Source of the DNA: Polaromonas sp.
GTDB taxonomy: Bacteria > Pseudomonadota > Gammaproteobacteria > Burkholderiales > Burkholderiaceae_C
Assembly: GCF_012927455.1 (NCBI RefSeq)
Contig: NZ_JABBPE010000002.1
Location: 496,001 to 560,000, forward strand
Reading direction: 5' to 3'
DNA length: 64,000 nt
The notes beneath the pieces were generated by a model, which saw only the letters and a list, made by a program, of their open reading frames with translations, made no database searches and was not told the origin of the DNA. This document shows positions 51,322-60,504 of this stretch, piece by piece. Each line of letters starts with the position of its first letter. The stretch's first letter is position 1. The translations under genes and the position numbers were made by a program.

Positions 51322-52349
51322 ACGCGCCCCACAACACCGCCCTGCCGGCCACGCGCGCCCCCGGGTTTTCAGGCCAGGCCGTGGTCGAGGCCAAAGACCT
51401 GAAGCGTGTCTATGAAATTCGGCGCGGCTTCATGCGCGCTCCCGATCACCTGCAGGCCGTCGGCGGGGTTTCCTTTACCGTCCATGCCGGCAAGACGCTG
51501 GCCGTGGTGGGTGAATCGGGTTGCGGCAAATCCACGCTGGCACGCATGGTCTCGCTGATTGAAACTCCCACCGGGGGCCAGTTGCGCATCAAGGGCGTCG
51601 ATGCCGTCAACGCGCCACCCGACGAACGCATGAAGCTTCGCAAAGCGGTTCAGCTGGTGTTCCAGAACCCCTATGGGTCGCTCAATCCGCGCAAGAAAAT
51701 CGGCGCCATTCTGGAGGCGCCGCTGGAAATCAACACCGCCTTGACGGCGACCGAGCGTGCAGCCAAGGCGCGCGCCATGCTTGCCATGGTGGGCCTGCGC
51801 CCCGAGCACTACCACCGTTATCCGCACATGTTCTCGGGCGGCCAGCGCCAGCGGATTGCCATTGCGCGCGCACTGATGCTCAACCCCACCCTGGTGGTGG
51901 CGGACGAACCGGTGTCGGCGCTCGATGTATCGATTCAGGCGCAGGTACTGAACCTGCTGGCTGACCTGCAGCAGTCCATGGGCCTGGCCTATCTGTTCAT
52001 CTCGCACGACCTGGGCGTGGTGCGCCATATTGCCCATGATGTGCTGGTGATGTACTTGGGCCACACGGTAGAGCAAGGCGAAAAAGGCGCTCTCTTTGCG
52101 CAACCCCTGCACCCTTACACCCAAGCCTTGTTGGCGTCCACGCCCGGCCTGGCCGGCAGCACGGGTGTCAAGCAGCGCATCGTGCTCAAGGGCGAGCTGC
52201 CCTCGCCGCTCAACCCGCCTACCGGCTGCGTCTTTTCGACCCGCTGCCCGCACGTCACCGAGCGCTGCCGCGCCGAACGGCCCAAGCTGCGCGAAGTTGC
52301 AGAGCGCCAGGTTGCGTGCCACTATGCTGAAAATTTCATCATTGCCTGA
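51318..52349 (+). CDS. dppF: Dipeptide-type ABC transporter ATPase DppF
   Basis: The 343-residue ATPase partners DppD. It has [33 protein letters not shown], the signature [19 protein letters not shown], Walker [20 protein letters not shown] and a cysteine-rich oligopeptide tail ([15 protein letters not shown]). ATG at 51318 overlaps the dppD stop; the longer frame is a shadow. Confidence 0.95.
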   Translation: MNAPHNTALPATRAPGFSGQAVVEAKDLKRVYEIRRGFMRAPDHLQAVGGVSFTVHAGKTLAVVGESGCGKSTLARMVSLIETPTGGQLRIKGVDAVNAPPDERMKLRKAVQLVFQNPYGSLNPRKKIGAILEAPLEINTALTATERAAKARAMLAMVGLRPEHYHRYPHMFSGGQRQRIAIARALMLNPTLVVADEPVSALDVSIQAQVLNLLADLQQSMGLAYLFISHDLGVVRHIAHDVLVMYLGHTVEQGEKGALFAQPLHPYTQALLASTPGLAGSTGVKQRIVLKGELPSPLNPPTGCVFSTRCPHVTERCRAERPKLREVAERQVACHYAENFIIA

Positions 52350-52491
52350 GGGCAAGCCGTGCCTGCCCGCATCCATGCCAGTCCCGTTTTTCAATGACCA
52401 GCGAGCGCACACCATTCGTGCTGCGCCAACTGGCCGCAAGCCCGCTGCATTGCAGCATTTCCCTCTCCCGTAGACCCAAGGAGTTTCTCAA

Positions 52492-54141
52492 ATGATTCAG
52501 ACCCAACCCGTCAAAAGCCCAAGTTCCAGGCGCTTGCGCCCGATCCAGCGCGCCTTGCTGTGCGCTGTAGCCCTGCCAGCGCTGCTGGCACTTTCGCCAG
52601 CAGCCGCCAAGACGTTGGTGTTCTGCTCTGAAGGCAGCCCGGAGAACTTCTACCCCGGCGTCAACACCACGGGCACCTCGTTTGATGCCAACGAGCCGAT
52701 CTACAACGGCATCGTCAACTTTGAGCGTGGCGGCACCAAAGTCATACCGGGTCTGGCCGAGAAGTGGGAAATTTCTGCCGACGGCAAGGAGTACACCTTT
52801 CACCTGCGCAAGGGCGTGAAATGGCACACCACCAACAAAAACTTCAAACCCACCCGCGACATGAATGCCGACGATGTGCTGTTCATGTTCGAGCGCCAGT
52901 GGAAAGAAGACAATCCTTTCTACAAAGTCACCAGCCCCAATCACTCCTACTTCAGCGACATGGGCATGCCCAAGCTGTTGAAGTCGGTGGAAAAGGTAGA
53001 CGCCAACACCATCAAGATCACGCTGAACCAGCCTGAAGCACCGTTCCTGGCCAACCTGGCCATGCCGTATGCGGCAGTCCAGTCCAAGGAATATGCCGAC
53101 GCCATGCTCAAGGCCGGCACGCCGGAAAAGCTTGACCAGGACCCTATCGGCACCGGCCCGTTCTACCTGGTGCAGTACCAGAAAGACGCCGTCATCCGTT
53201 ACAAGGCCTTCCCCGCTTATTGGGGTGGCAAGGCCAAGATTGACGACCTCGTCTATGCAATCACACCGGACGCGTCGGTGCGCTGGGCCAAGCTGCAAAA
53301 GGGCGAATGCCATGTCATGCCCTACCCGAATCCGGCTGACCTGGAAGCGATCCGCAAGGACCCTAATATCGTGGTGCTGGAGCAACCCGGCCTGAACGTC
53401 GGCTACATGGCCTACAACACGACCAAAAAGCCGTTTGACGATGTGCGCGTGCGCAAGGCCATCAACATGTCCATCAACAAGAAAGCCATTGTTGACGGCG
53501 TTTACCTGGGCACCGGCGTTGCCGCCAAGAACCCGATTCCGCCCACCATGCCGGCCTACAACGACGCCGTCAAAGACGACGCCTACAACCCTGAGGCCGC
53601 CAAGAAATTGCTGGCCGAAGCCGGTTACCCCAATGGTTTCACTACCGATCTGTGGGCCATGCCGGTGCAGCGCCCTTACAACCCGAATGCCAAGCGCATT
53701 GCCGAACTGATGCAGGCTGACCTGGTCAAGGTCGGTGTGAACGCCGAGATCAAGAGCTTTGAGTGGGGCGAGTACCGCAAGCGCCTGCAGGCCGGCGAGC
53801 ACCAGATGGGCATGCTGGGCTGGACCGGCGACAACGGCGATCCGGACAACTTCCTGTACACCCTGCTGGGCTGCGCGTCGGCACAGTCCAACAGCGGCAG
53901 CAACATCGCCAAGTTCTGCTACAAGCCCTATGAAGACATCGTTCTGAAAGCCAAAACCGTGACCAGCCCGGCTGAGCGAACCAAGCTCTACCAGCAGGCG
54001 CAGGTGATTTTCAAAGAGCAGGCGCCGTGGTTCACCATCGCCCATGCGGTGCAGATCAAGCCGGTGCGCAAGAACGTGATCGACTTCAAAAACAGCCCCT
54101 TCGGCCGCCACAACTTCTACGGCGTGGACATCAAGGAATAA
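52492..54141 (+). CDS. dppA: Periplasmic peptide-binding protein DppA-like
   Basis: The 549-residue solute receptor has a long signal sequence (n-region of about 20 residues, cleavage near SPAAA, about 36) and the SBP_bac_5 fold: KTLVFCSEGSPENFYPG, YTFHLRKGVKWHT, PIGTGPFYLVQYQ and GWTGDNGDPDNFL. AAGGAG precedes the ATG. It comes last in the operon, after dppF, and is followed by a terminator. Natural substrate may be dipeptides or haem precursors. Confidence 0.92.
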   Translation: MIQTQPVKSPSSRRLRPIQRALLCAVALPALLALSPAAAKTLVFCSEGSPENFYPGVNTTGTSFDANEPIYNGIVNFERGGTKVIPGLAEKWEISADGKEYTFHLRKGVKWHTTNKNFKPTRDMNADDVLFMFERQWKEDNPFYKVTSPNHSYFSDMGMPKLLKSVEKVDANTIKITLNQPEAPFLANLAMPYAAVQSKEYADAMLKAGTPEKLDQDPIGTGPFYLVQYQKDAVIRYKAFPAYWGGKAKIDDLVYAITPDASVRWAKLQKGECHVMPYPNPADLEAIRKDPNIVVLEQPGLNVGYMAYNTTKKPFDDVRVRKAINMSINKKAIVDGVYLGTGVAAKNPIPPTMPAYNDAVKDDAYNPEAAKKLLAEAGYPNGFTTDLWAMPVQRPYNPNAKRIAELMQADLVKVGVNAEIKSFEWGEYRKRLQAGEHQMGMLGWTGDNGDPDNFLYTLLGCASAQSNSGSNIAKFCYKPYEDIVLKAKTVTSPAERTKLYQQAQVIFKEQAPWFTIAHAVQIKPVRKNVIDFKNSPFGRHNFYGVDIKE

Positions 54142-54158
54142 GCTTTCGCGAGTTTGAA

Positions 54159-54202
54159 GCAAAAAAGGCCGGGCTAACCTCGAGTTAGTCCGGCTTTTTT
54201 GC
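54159..54202 (+). terminator. Rho-independent terminator after dppA
   Basis: The inverted repeat GCAAAAAAGG-CCGG-CTAAC / GTTAG-CCGG-CTTTTTTGC has a 5-nt loop. Its flanking A and T runs would allow it to work on both strands. Confidence 0.88.
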
Positions 54203-54210
54203 GTTTTTAC

Positions 54211-54272
54211 CTATCAAATAGGCCCCAAGCCCAATGAATACGGGCGCAAAAAGCTATACTTTTTATAGCAAC
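54211..54272 (+). repeat. Palindromic repeat family 1 at the 3' end of the TPP enzyme gene
   Basis: ATAGGCCCCAAGCCCAATGA, ATACGGGCGCAAAAAGCTA and TACTTTTTATAGCAACCG follow the family order. The TAA stop of the minus-strand TPP enzyme gene (54265-54263) lies in the hairpin loop. Confidence 0.8.
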
Positions 54273-55957
54273 CGCTGCAGCGCATTTTGCGTGATGGCAG
54301 ACAGGGTGGTGCGCGTGGAGATGACTTCCGGGTCCAGCGTCACCTCAATCAGCGTGCCTTCCTTGCGCTCCAGCGCGGCCAGCAGTTCCGCTTCAAACTG
54401 CGCGGTGTGCGTGATGCGCACGCCGGCATAGCCGTAGGCGCGTGCCAGCGCGGCAAAGTCCGGGTTGTTCAGGTGGGAGCCGCTTGAATGCTGCGGATAC
54501 TCCCTTTCCTGGTGCATGCGTATGGTGCCGTACATGCCGTTGTTGAGCAGCACGATGATGCTTTTGGCGCCGTGCTGCACGGCCGTCGCCAACTCCTGGC
54601 CGTTCATCAAAAAGTCGCCGTCGCCGGCGATGGTGAAGGCCAGACGGCCGGTGGTGATAGCCGCTGCAATGCCCGCCGGCACGCCATAACCCATCGCGCC
54701 CACGGTGGGCGCCAGCTGCGTCTTGTGTCCCTTGACCAGTCCGTGGTGCCGGTAAAACCGGTGCAGCCAGCTGGCAAAATTGCCCGCGCCATTGGTCAGC
54801 ACCGCGTCGGCCGGCAGGTGCTTTTGCAGCAGGCCGACGATGGCGGGCATGTCGATATCGCCGGGCAGCTGTTGTGGTTCGAGGTTGGCCAGATAGTCTT
54901 CGTTAGCAGAGGCCGTCCATGCCTGCCACGGCACGTCCGGCGGCGCCGTCAGCACTTCCAGCGAACGGGCGGCGGCATTCATGGTGGCGTGAATGGCCAG
55001 ATCGGCGAGGTAGACGCGGTTCAGCTCTTCAGCGCTGGCGTGAATGTGCACCAGCTTCTGTCTGGGCCTCGGTGCTTCCAGCAGCGTGTAATTGCCGGTG
55101 GTCATCTCGCCCAGACGCGGGCCGATGGCGATGATCAGGTCGCTGGCCTTGATGCGCGCCGCCAGTTTGGGGTTCAGGCCAATGCCCACATCACCCGCAT
55201 ACAGCGGGTGAAAGTTGTCAAAGGTATCCTGAAAGCGGAAGGCATTACCGACCGGCAACCGCCAGTTTTCGGCAAAGCGCTGCAGCGCCTGCGCCGACTC
55301 GGGCGTCCAGCCGCCGCCGCCGGCAATGATGAACGGGCGCTCCGCTTTCAATAGCATCTCGCGCAGCGTGCGCAAGGAGCCGGGGTCACTCCAGGCCTGA
55401 ACCGCGTCGACGCGGGGCAAGGGTGTGGCTTCGGTCAGCTGGGTCAGCATGTCTTCGGGCAACACCAACACCACCGGCCCGGGCCGGCCGTTCATGGCCG
55501 TGGCAAACGCGCGCGCCACGTATTCGGGGATGCGGTCCGCGTCATCAATGCGCTCGACGCGCTTGGCAAAGCCTTTGGTGCTGGGGCCAAAAAAGCTGGA
55601 ATAGTCCACTTCCTGAAAGGCCTCTCGGTCGCGGCAATCGCTGGCCACATCGCCAACCAGCAGCAGCATCGGTGTCGAGTCCTGAAACGCCGTGTGCACG
55701 CCGATGGAGGCGTTGGTGGCGCCCGGCCCGCGCGTCACCATGCACACCCCGGGCCGCCCTGTCAGTTTGCCGTGCGCCTCGGCCATGAAGGCCGCGCCGC
55801 CCTCTTGGCGACAGGTGATGAAATCAATTCTGTCGCGGCGTGCGTAGAGGCCGTCTAGCACCGCCAGATAGCTTTCGCCGGGAACGCCGAAAGCATGTGT
55901 CACGCCTTGAGCCAAAAGGCAGTCAACAAGAAGGTGGCCGGCGAGTTGTTTGGTCAT
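54263..55957 (-). CDS. Thiamine-diphosphate-dependent enzyme, acetolactate-synthase-like
   Basis: The 564 residues have the three ThDP domains: an N-terminal PYR domain (GVTHAFGVPGESYLAVLDGL, FITCRQEGGAAFMAEAHGK), a central domain and a C-terminal PP domain (GAMGYGVPAGIAAAITTG, and the ThDP motif GDGDFLMNGQELATAVQHG ... NN). It is related to acetolactate synthase and benzoylformate decarboxylase, but no small subunit is nearby and the substrate is unknown. The final codons lie in a palindromic repeat. Confidence 0.87.
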   Translation of the reverse strand: MTKQLAGHLLVDCLLAQGVTHAFGVPGESYLAVLDGLYARRDRIDFITCRQEGGAAFMAEAHGKLTGRPGVCMVTRGPGATNASIGVHTAFQDSTPMLLLVGDVASDCRDREAFQEVDYSSFFGPSTKGFAKRVERIDDADRIPEYVARAFATAMNGRPGPVVLVLPEDMLTQLTEATPLPRVDAVQAWSDPGSLRTLREMLLKAERPFIIAGGGGWTPESAQALQRFAENWRLPVGNAFRFQDTFDNFHPLYAGDVGIGLNPKLAARIKASDLIIAIGPRLGEMTTGNYTLLEAPRPRQKLVHIHASAEELNRVYLADLAIHATMNAAARSLEVLTAPPDVPWQAWTASANEDYLANLEPQQLPGDIDMPAIVGLLQKHLPADAVLTNGAGNFASWLHRFYRHHGLVKGHKTQLAPTVGAMGYGVPAGIAAAITTGRLAFTIAGDGDFLMNGQELATAVQHGAKSIIVLLNNGMYGTIRMHQEREYPQHSSGSHLNNPDFAALARAYGYAGVRITHTAQFEAELLAALERKEGTLIEVTLDPEVISTRTTLSAITQNALQRLL

Positions 55958-56035
55958 GCGGCATATTGTGCCGCTACGCCGGCTAGCAGGGCTAGCTGCC
56001 AGACAACCTTGCTACTTCGCTCGCTACTACGCTGG

Positions 56036-56347
56036 TTATTCCGGCGTGTCCGGGTTGTCGTCGCCACCACCGCTGGCCAGTGCCTGCTTGTCCAGTTCCT
56101 CATCGCTCAGTGGGGGGGCATTTTCCAGATCGACCAGCTCTTCGAGTAGCGCGTCTGCCGGCTGCTCGTGCCCGAGCAGGACTTCCTCAATGCGCTGGCT
56201 AGCGGTTTCGGCATGAACGGCGGCAGGCCCGCTGGTGGCGGGAGGAAACTTCTCACCCAGTTCGGCTTTCACGGCCTCAGACTTTTCTTCAATCCAGCGC
56301 TCAAAATCGCTACCGGCCGGGACTTGGGATGTTTCGGATGTGGTCAT
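56036..56347 (-). CDS. Small acidic protein of unknown function
   Basis: A 103-residue acidic protein, rich in Glu, Asp, Ala and Pro, likely helical and partly disordered (GSDFERWIEEKSEAVKAELG, LLEELVDLENAPPLSDEEL). AAGGAA precedes the ATG. It has no signal peptide or known motif. It is 78 bp upstream of the TPP enzyme gene on the same strand. Confidence 0.6.
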   Translation of the reverse strand: MTTSETSQVPAGSDFERWIEEKSEAVKAELGEKFPPATSGPAAVHAETASQRIEEVLLGHEQPADALLEELVDLENAPPLSDEELDKQALASGGGDDNPDTPE

Positions 56348-56433
56348 GTGGATTCCTTGTTTTGAGGATTATGACAACCCTGTCACTGCAGCATTCAATC
56401 TACGCCTGTATTCGTGCCATTGCAACGGTGGCT

Positions 56434-57216
56434 TTACTTGAAGCGGTACGACACGGCAATAAACCCGCTGTCTTGTGACTTGCGGCTGACCAGCGGGCTG
56501 TTATGCACCGCAGGCCTGAGCCACTTGTGGCGCAGTTGCAGATTGAGCACCCAGGGCCCGCTCAAAGGCACATCCGCTGCCAAGCCCAGCATGGGCGTGG
56601 TCGATGCACCGGCGTTGTAGGCGGCGAAGCCGCTGGCGTTTGACTCTGCCGGCGTCACACCGTAAAAATAATTGTTGTATTTGGCATTGCGGTATTCCAG
56701 ACCCAGCTGCGGGTAGAAAGACCAATTGCCCAGCTTGAACTCGGCCGCGTACGTGACGTCCAGCAAGGCCCCATGCGACTTGTTGGCATCCACAAAGGCA
56801 TTCAGGAAAAACCCGCCATAAGGCGTTTTCTGGAAAGTCCCAAGCCCCAGCGGAATCGAGGTCTTGCGCTCGGAAAGTCCTGCCAGCGCGGCTGTGTCGG
56901 CACGCCAGCCGTCCTGGCTGACCCGTCCTGCCAGTTCAAGGTAACCGCTACCCAGCTGGACAGTTTTGAAACCCAGCGTATCGACGCGGGCAAAGAAGCG
57001 GCCATAGTCAAAAAATCCGTAGGGCAGCACGCTGGCTTTACCGTCTTTGCTGCGAATCACGCTTTGCGTGAGGAAGGCTCCGCCGCCCACATCACCCACC
57101 AGCTTGTCCGTCAAGGGCGTGCCCTGCGCGTGTACCGCGTACGGGCTCAGCAGAAGGGCCGCACCCAGCAGGCTTGAAAAACGGGCAATAGAAAAAACGG
57201 AGAAATTGCTATTCAT
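56434..57216 (-). CDS. MipA/OmpV-family outer membrane protein
   Basis: The 260 residues have a signal peptide (cleavage after VHAQ, about 31) and a beta-barrel with alternating aromatic strands (SFYPQLGLEYRNAKYNNYFYGVTPAE is the family core, about 165-190) and end in a terminal FK (VSYRFK). MipA/OmpV proteins are outer-membrane scaffolds or porin-like proteins. AAGG precedes the ATG. Confidence 0.85.
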   Translation of the reverse strand: MNSNFSVFSIARFSSLLGAALLLSPYAVHAQGTPLTDKLVGDVGGGAFLTQSVIRSKDGKASVLPYGFFDYGRFFARVDTLGFKTVQLGSGYLELAGRVSQDGWRADTAALAGLSERKTSIPLGLGTFQKTPYGGFFLNAFVDANKSHGALLDVTYAAEFKLGNWSFYPQLGLEYRNAKYNNYFYGVTPAESNASGFAAYNAGASTTPMLGLAADVPLSGPWVLNLQLRHKWLRPAVHNSPLVSRKSQDSGFIAVSYRFK

Positions 57217-57263
57217 TGCATGCCTTGGAAAAGTTATGCGCGCCAGTATAGGACGGCGCTGAA

Positions 57264-58509
57264 TCAGGAAGCAGGGGCCAATGCCGTTCGCCGCACCCGC
57301 CTGACCTTGAACGCACTGGCAATCAGCACGGCCAGCACCATGACCAGCCCGAGCCAGACAGCCCGGTACTGCTGGCGGTCCATCAGCATCCCGAAGACCA
57401 GTGGCGCGATGGCCTGGCCGATATCCAGGCCGGCGTACACCACGCCATAAACCCGGCCGGTGGCGTTCTCAGGGGTGGAGCGTTTCACCAGCAGGTCGCG
57501 CGACGGCGCCACGATGCCGACGGCAAAGCCCATGGCGCCGAAAAGCGCGGGCACAGCTGCGGCCGGCAGGCTAGCAAACCCAATCAGCAGGGCAATCGCG
57601 GCAGCTACTCCCAATCCGAGGCCCACAACACGTTCGCAGCGCGCCGGATCAGCAGCCAAAAACCCACCCAGCACCATGCCACCCGCGCTGCAGAGCATGT
57701 AAAGGGTCAGGCACAGCGCCACCAGCGACACCGGCACGCCGTGCAATTGGCGCGCCGCCTCGGGGGCAAAGACCTGCACCACGCTAAGCACTACCGCATA
57801 CCAAAAGAAGAAGGCAAAGCACATCCAGACGGCGGGAATTTTCAGGAAATCCAGATTGCCGGCGGCTGTGCCGGGGCCATCGCTTCTGGCGGATGGAACA
57901 ACTGCCAACGCCAGCTTGTCGCGATTCAACAGCAGCACCATAAGCACTGCCACGACCAGTGCCGCGGCACTGGCCAGCGCCGCGCGCCAGGAGAAAGCCA
58001 GTGCAACCGGGCACCAGCAGGGCCGGTGCCAGCGCCCAGCCCAGGCTGCCGGTGATGCCGTGCACGCTGTAGGCGTGGCCCAGGCGCGGTGCACTCACCT
58101 TGTGGTTAAGCAGTGTGTAGTTGACCGGGTGAAACACGCCGTTGCCCACGCCGCCCACCACGGCAAGCCCCGCCATCATCCAGTAACTGGTGCTGATCGA
58201 ATAGCCAAAGGCCGCCACACCGAGCAACGACAGACCGCCAAACAGGACCGGACGCGGGCCAAACCGGTCCACCACAAAGCCCGACAGGGCCTGTACCGCG
58301 CACGAAACGACGAAAAAAATCGTCATCAAAAACCCCAGCTCGGCGTAGCTGACCTGGAACTCGTCCTTCAACCAGGGAAATAGCGGCGCCAGCAGCAACT
58401 GGCTGAAATGGCTAATCAGGTGGACCAGACCCACCAGGCCGATCACGCTGGCGTCGTTGCGCAAGCAAACGGCGCAGGCCGGGGTGTTCAGGGGGGTTGA
58501 AGTGCTCAT
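57264..58509 (-). pseudogene. MFS transporter gene broken by a frameshift
   Basis: The N-terminal half runs from ATG at 58509 (LVHLISHFSQLLLAPLFPWL, FVVDRFGPRPVLFGG) to about 58010. The rest continues in another frame to 57264 (WMCFAFFFWYAVVLSVVQVF, FGAMGFAVGIVAPSRDLLVK). The junction is at a GGG run near 58009-58011. One base fewer would join LLVP to VALAFSWRAALA and give one protein of about 414 residues with about 12 helices. It is either a true frameshift or a sequencing error. The substrate is unknown. Confidence 0.85.
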
Positions 58510-58992
58510 TGCACTATCGTAATGTTTGCCGGGATCTCTGCAGCGCGACAGAAAACCGGTTTCTAGTGAAATTCTGACCATCACGCGATGGCTGGTGGGC
58601 CAGGGGATTTGCGCCGCCGGCAATGTCCGGCTTGACCTCAATTCCTTCAGCGCTAGTTGCGGCTATTACGCAAAGTTCAATATCAATATAAAGGTGCCAG
58701 CACCCACAGAAGAAAGGTAGGTTTGGAGTGTTCGGAACTGCAAAGCCTGTGTCACTGGCTTTCGGGGTTTTTTAGCAAGGCACTTACCGAATAATCCTTG
58801 TCTTGAAATTCATTCACTCAGCCCGTCAAGCCCGGGTTTTTAAGTGTAACACCTGTGTCATATTAAATTTCATAAAACCTATAAAATTGCTTGAAATTGA
58901 GTGAACTTATCTAATTTAAATCTCGTCTGTTGCTCCACATGGCTTGACGGAATGCCGTAGGACTTAATGCGACAAAGACTTAAAAATAATCC
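58510..58992. other. Intergenic region between MFS gene and cytochrome terminator
   Basis: About 480 bp, AT-rich from about 58780 to 58925, with the motif CTTGAAATT repeated near 58803 and 58890. No gene was recognised. Confidence 0.5.
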
Positions 58993-59031
58993 CCAAAAAA
59001 AAGAGGGAGACAAACTACTTGTCTCCCTCTT
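58993..59031 (-). terminator. Rho-independent terminator after cytochrome gene (minus strand)
   Basis: The perfect 13-bp stem AAGAGGGAGACAA / TTGTCTCCCTCTT (59001-59031) lies next to an A-run on the plus strand, giving a U-run on the minus-strand RNA. Confidence 0.93.
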
Positions 59032-59053
59032 GGATGCCTCAGCAATCCACTAG

Positions 59054-59911
59054 TTATTTAATGTGGCAAGCTAGGCAGACCGCGCTGTTCGTATTGTCAA
59101 TACGCAGGAAAGTCGCTTTATCGGTATGGGGATCATGGCAGCTTGCACATTCAACCAGCGCTTGGTTACCCACGGCCAAGGCGACAGGGCTGGTGCCGGT
59201 CTGAGTGCGGGTGTAAAGCTGCATATCGGTCTTCTCGCGAGTGCCAAGACCCGCGGTACCTGTATCAACCCACCATACGTCTTTATCATTTATGTAGTTG
59301 TACTGAGCACCCTTGAAATCCTGATCTCTGAACCCGCCGTCTGCGACATTGGATTTCGGATAGGCCACTTTCCCTGTGCCATAACCGCCACCATACTGAA
59401 TGCCGATCGGATGGTCGTTCTTCAGGTCTGTTCCAATATTGGTGATGCTGCCCACGGTGTTGAGCTGACCGGTGCCCGTCCAACTCCCGGCGCCAAACGC
59501 CGTAACTACAGTACCTGATCCAGGCTGATTGATCATCACGTTCATGGCCTGCGTGCCGTCATGGCACGAAAGACAGGCCAGCGAGACCGAACCTACCGGA
59601 GCCGTGGCGCCATCGAGGCTGGATGTGCCCAGACTGTTGTAAGTCTGGTAGGTGGTCGCCGTCACCAAGGAGCGATTCCATAGCGGGACGGTAGCGGTTA
59701 TGTCCGCACCGTGAGGCGTATGGCAGAACACGCAGATTTCACCGGTACCGCTGAACTTGTTGGCACCGGTACCATTACTTCCCAGGTTGTGCTTGGTAGT
59801 AGCAATGCCTGCCAATGCCGGCGCACTTCCCAAGACCCCTAGCGCCAACAACGCAATGGCCGCGCCAGCCGTCCAGCGCGCCCTCCCCATCTTCAACAAA
59901 GTCATTTTCAT
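59054..59911 (-). CDS. Secreted tetraheme cytochrome c
   Basis: The 285-residue exported protein has a signal peptide ending APALA (about 34) and four haem-binding motifs: CVFCH (60-64), CLSCH (113-117), CASCH (255-259) and CLACH (279-283). The first and third are followed by TPH and DPH as in doubled-CXXCH cytochromes of metal-reducing bacteria. It should act in periplasmic or extracellular electron transfer. ATG at 59911 has AAGGAAGGGG upstream. Two FNR-type boxes lie about 220-270 bp upstream. Confidence 0.9.
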   Translation of the reverse strand: MKMTLLKMGRARWTAGAAIALLALGVLGSAPALAGIATTKHNLGSNGTGANKFSGTGEICVFCHTPHGADITATVPLWNRSLVTATTYQTYNSLGTSSLDGATAPVGSVSLACLSCHDGTQAMNVMINQPGSGTVVTAFGAGSWTGTGQLNTVGSITNIGTDLKNDHPIGIQYGGGYGTGKVAYPKSNVADGGFRDQDFKGAQYNYINDKDVWWVDTGTAGLGTREKTDMQLYTRTQTGTSPVALAVGNQALVECASCHDPHTDKATFLRIDNTNSAVCLACHIK

Positions 59912-60504
59912 GATTTCGTCCCCTTCCTTTTCGTGTTTTTCGTGTTCTGAAAAATTAATTTCTCGAACCCGTGTTTTCTGGGCTTTTCTTCGAATAGGCA
60001 AGCATCCAAGTCAGATGCCGACTTGGTTACTTACCTATTACAAATTATATGTATTTTTACTTTTTTTTGAAAATAGTTACAGCAATGTTTATGCTTTTAT
60101 AAATGCGCAATTAAGCTTTAAACACAAAGGTTGAGCTATATCAAAACGATGAAGCTTTACGCAAAAAGCTTGAGCTATATCAAAGCAATCAACTAAAAGT
60201 TGGAGGAGCAACGCACGAAAGCGATAGGCGAGAACGCCAATTCGAATTAAACCTCCGGGTCAAGTTGCCTCAACCTTTTGAATGTTTCTATTTAAATAAT
60301 GGCTAATGCATTCTTTCACCCGACGCTCGCCCGGTTGGACTTGTATCAGCTGCATTCAGGCGATGCGATGCCGAGATCGAACGCACCTTGGATAAGTTGA
60401 ACGCTGACAAGCATTGCCCGACCAAACCCGCGCACAAGTCGAGGCACAGCCAGCGCAGCCGAATGCCGCGAGTTTGGACACACGGCCAACTGCCGTTTCC
60501 AGGT
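59912..60504. other. AT-rich control region upstream of the cytochrome gene
   Basis: About 590 bp between cytochrome c and lpdA, much lower in GC than its neighbours from 60000 to 60200. It contains the two FNR-type boxes. No gene was recognised. Confidence 0.6.
60131..60183. promoter_or_regulatory. Two FNR/ANR-type boxes
   Basis: TTGAGCTATATCAA occurs twice, at 60131-60144 and 60170-60183, with centres 39 bp apart. It matches TTGAT-N4-ATCAA in 9 of 10 fixed positions. Both copies lie upstream of the tetraheme cytochrome gene. Confidence 0.65.

Noticed and set aside
52339..54162. 607-residue minus-strand frame across dppA
   Set aside because: It mirrors dppA; no motif, and the plus-strand gene has a signal peptide, ribosome site and terminator.
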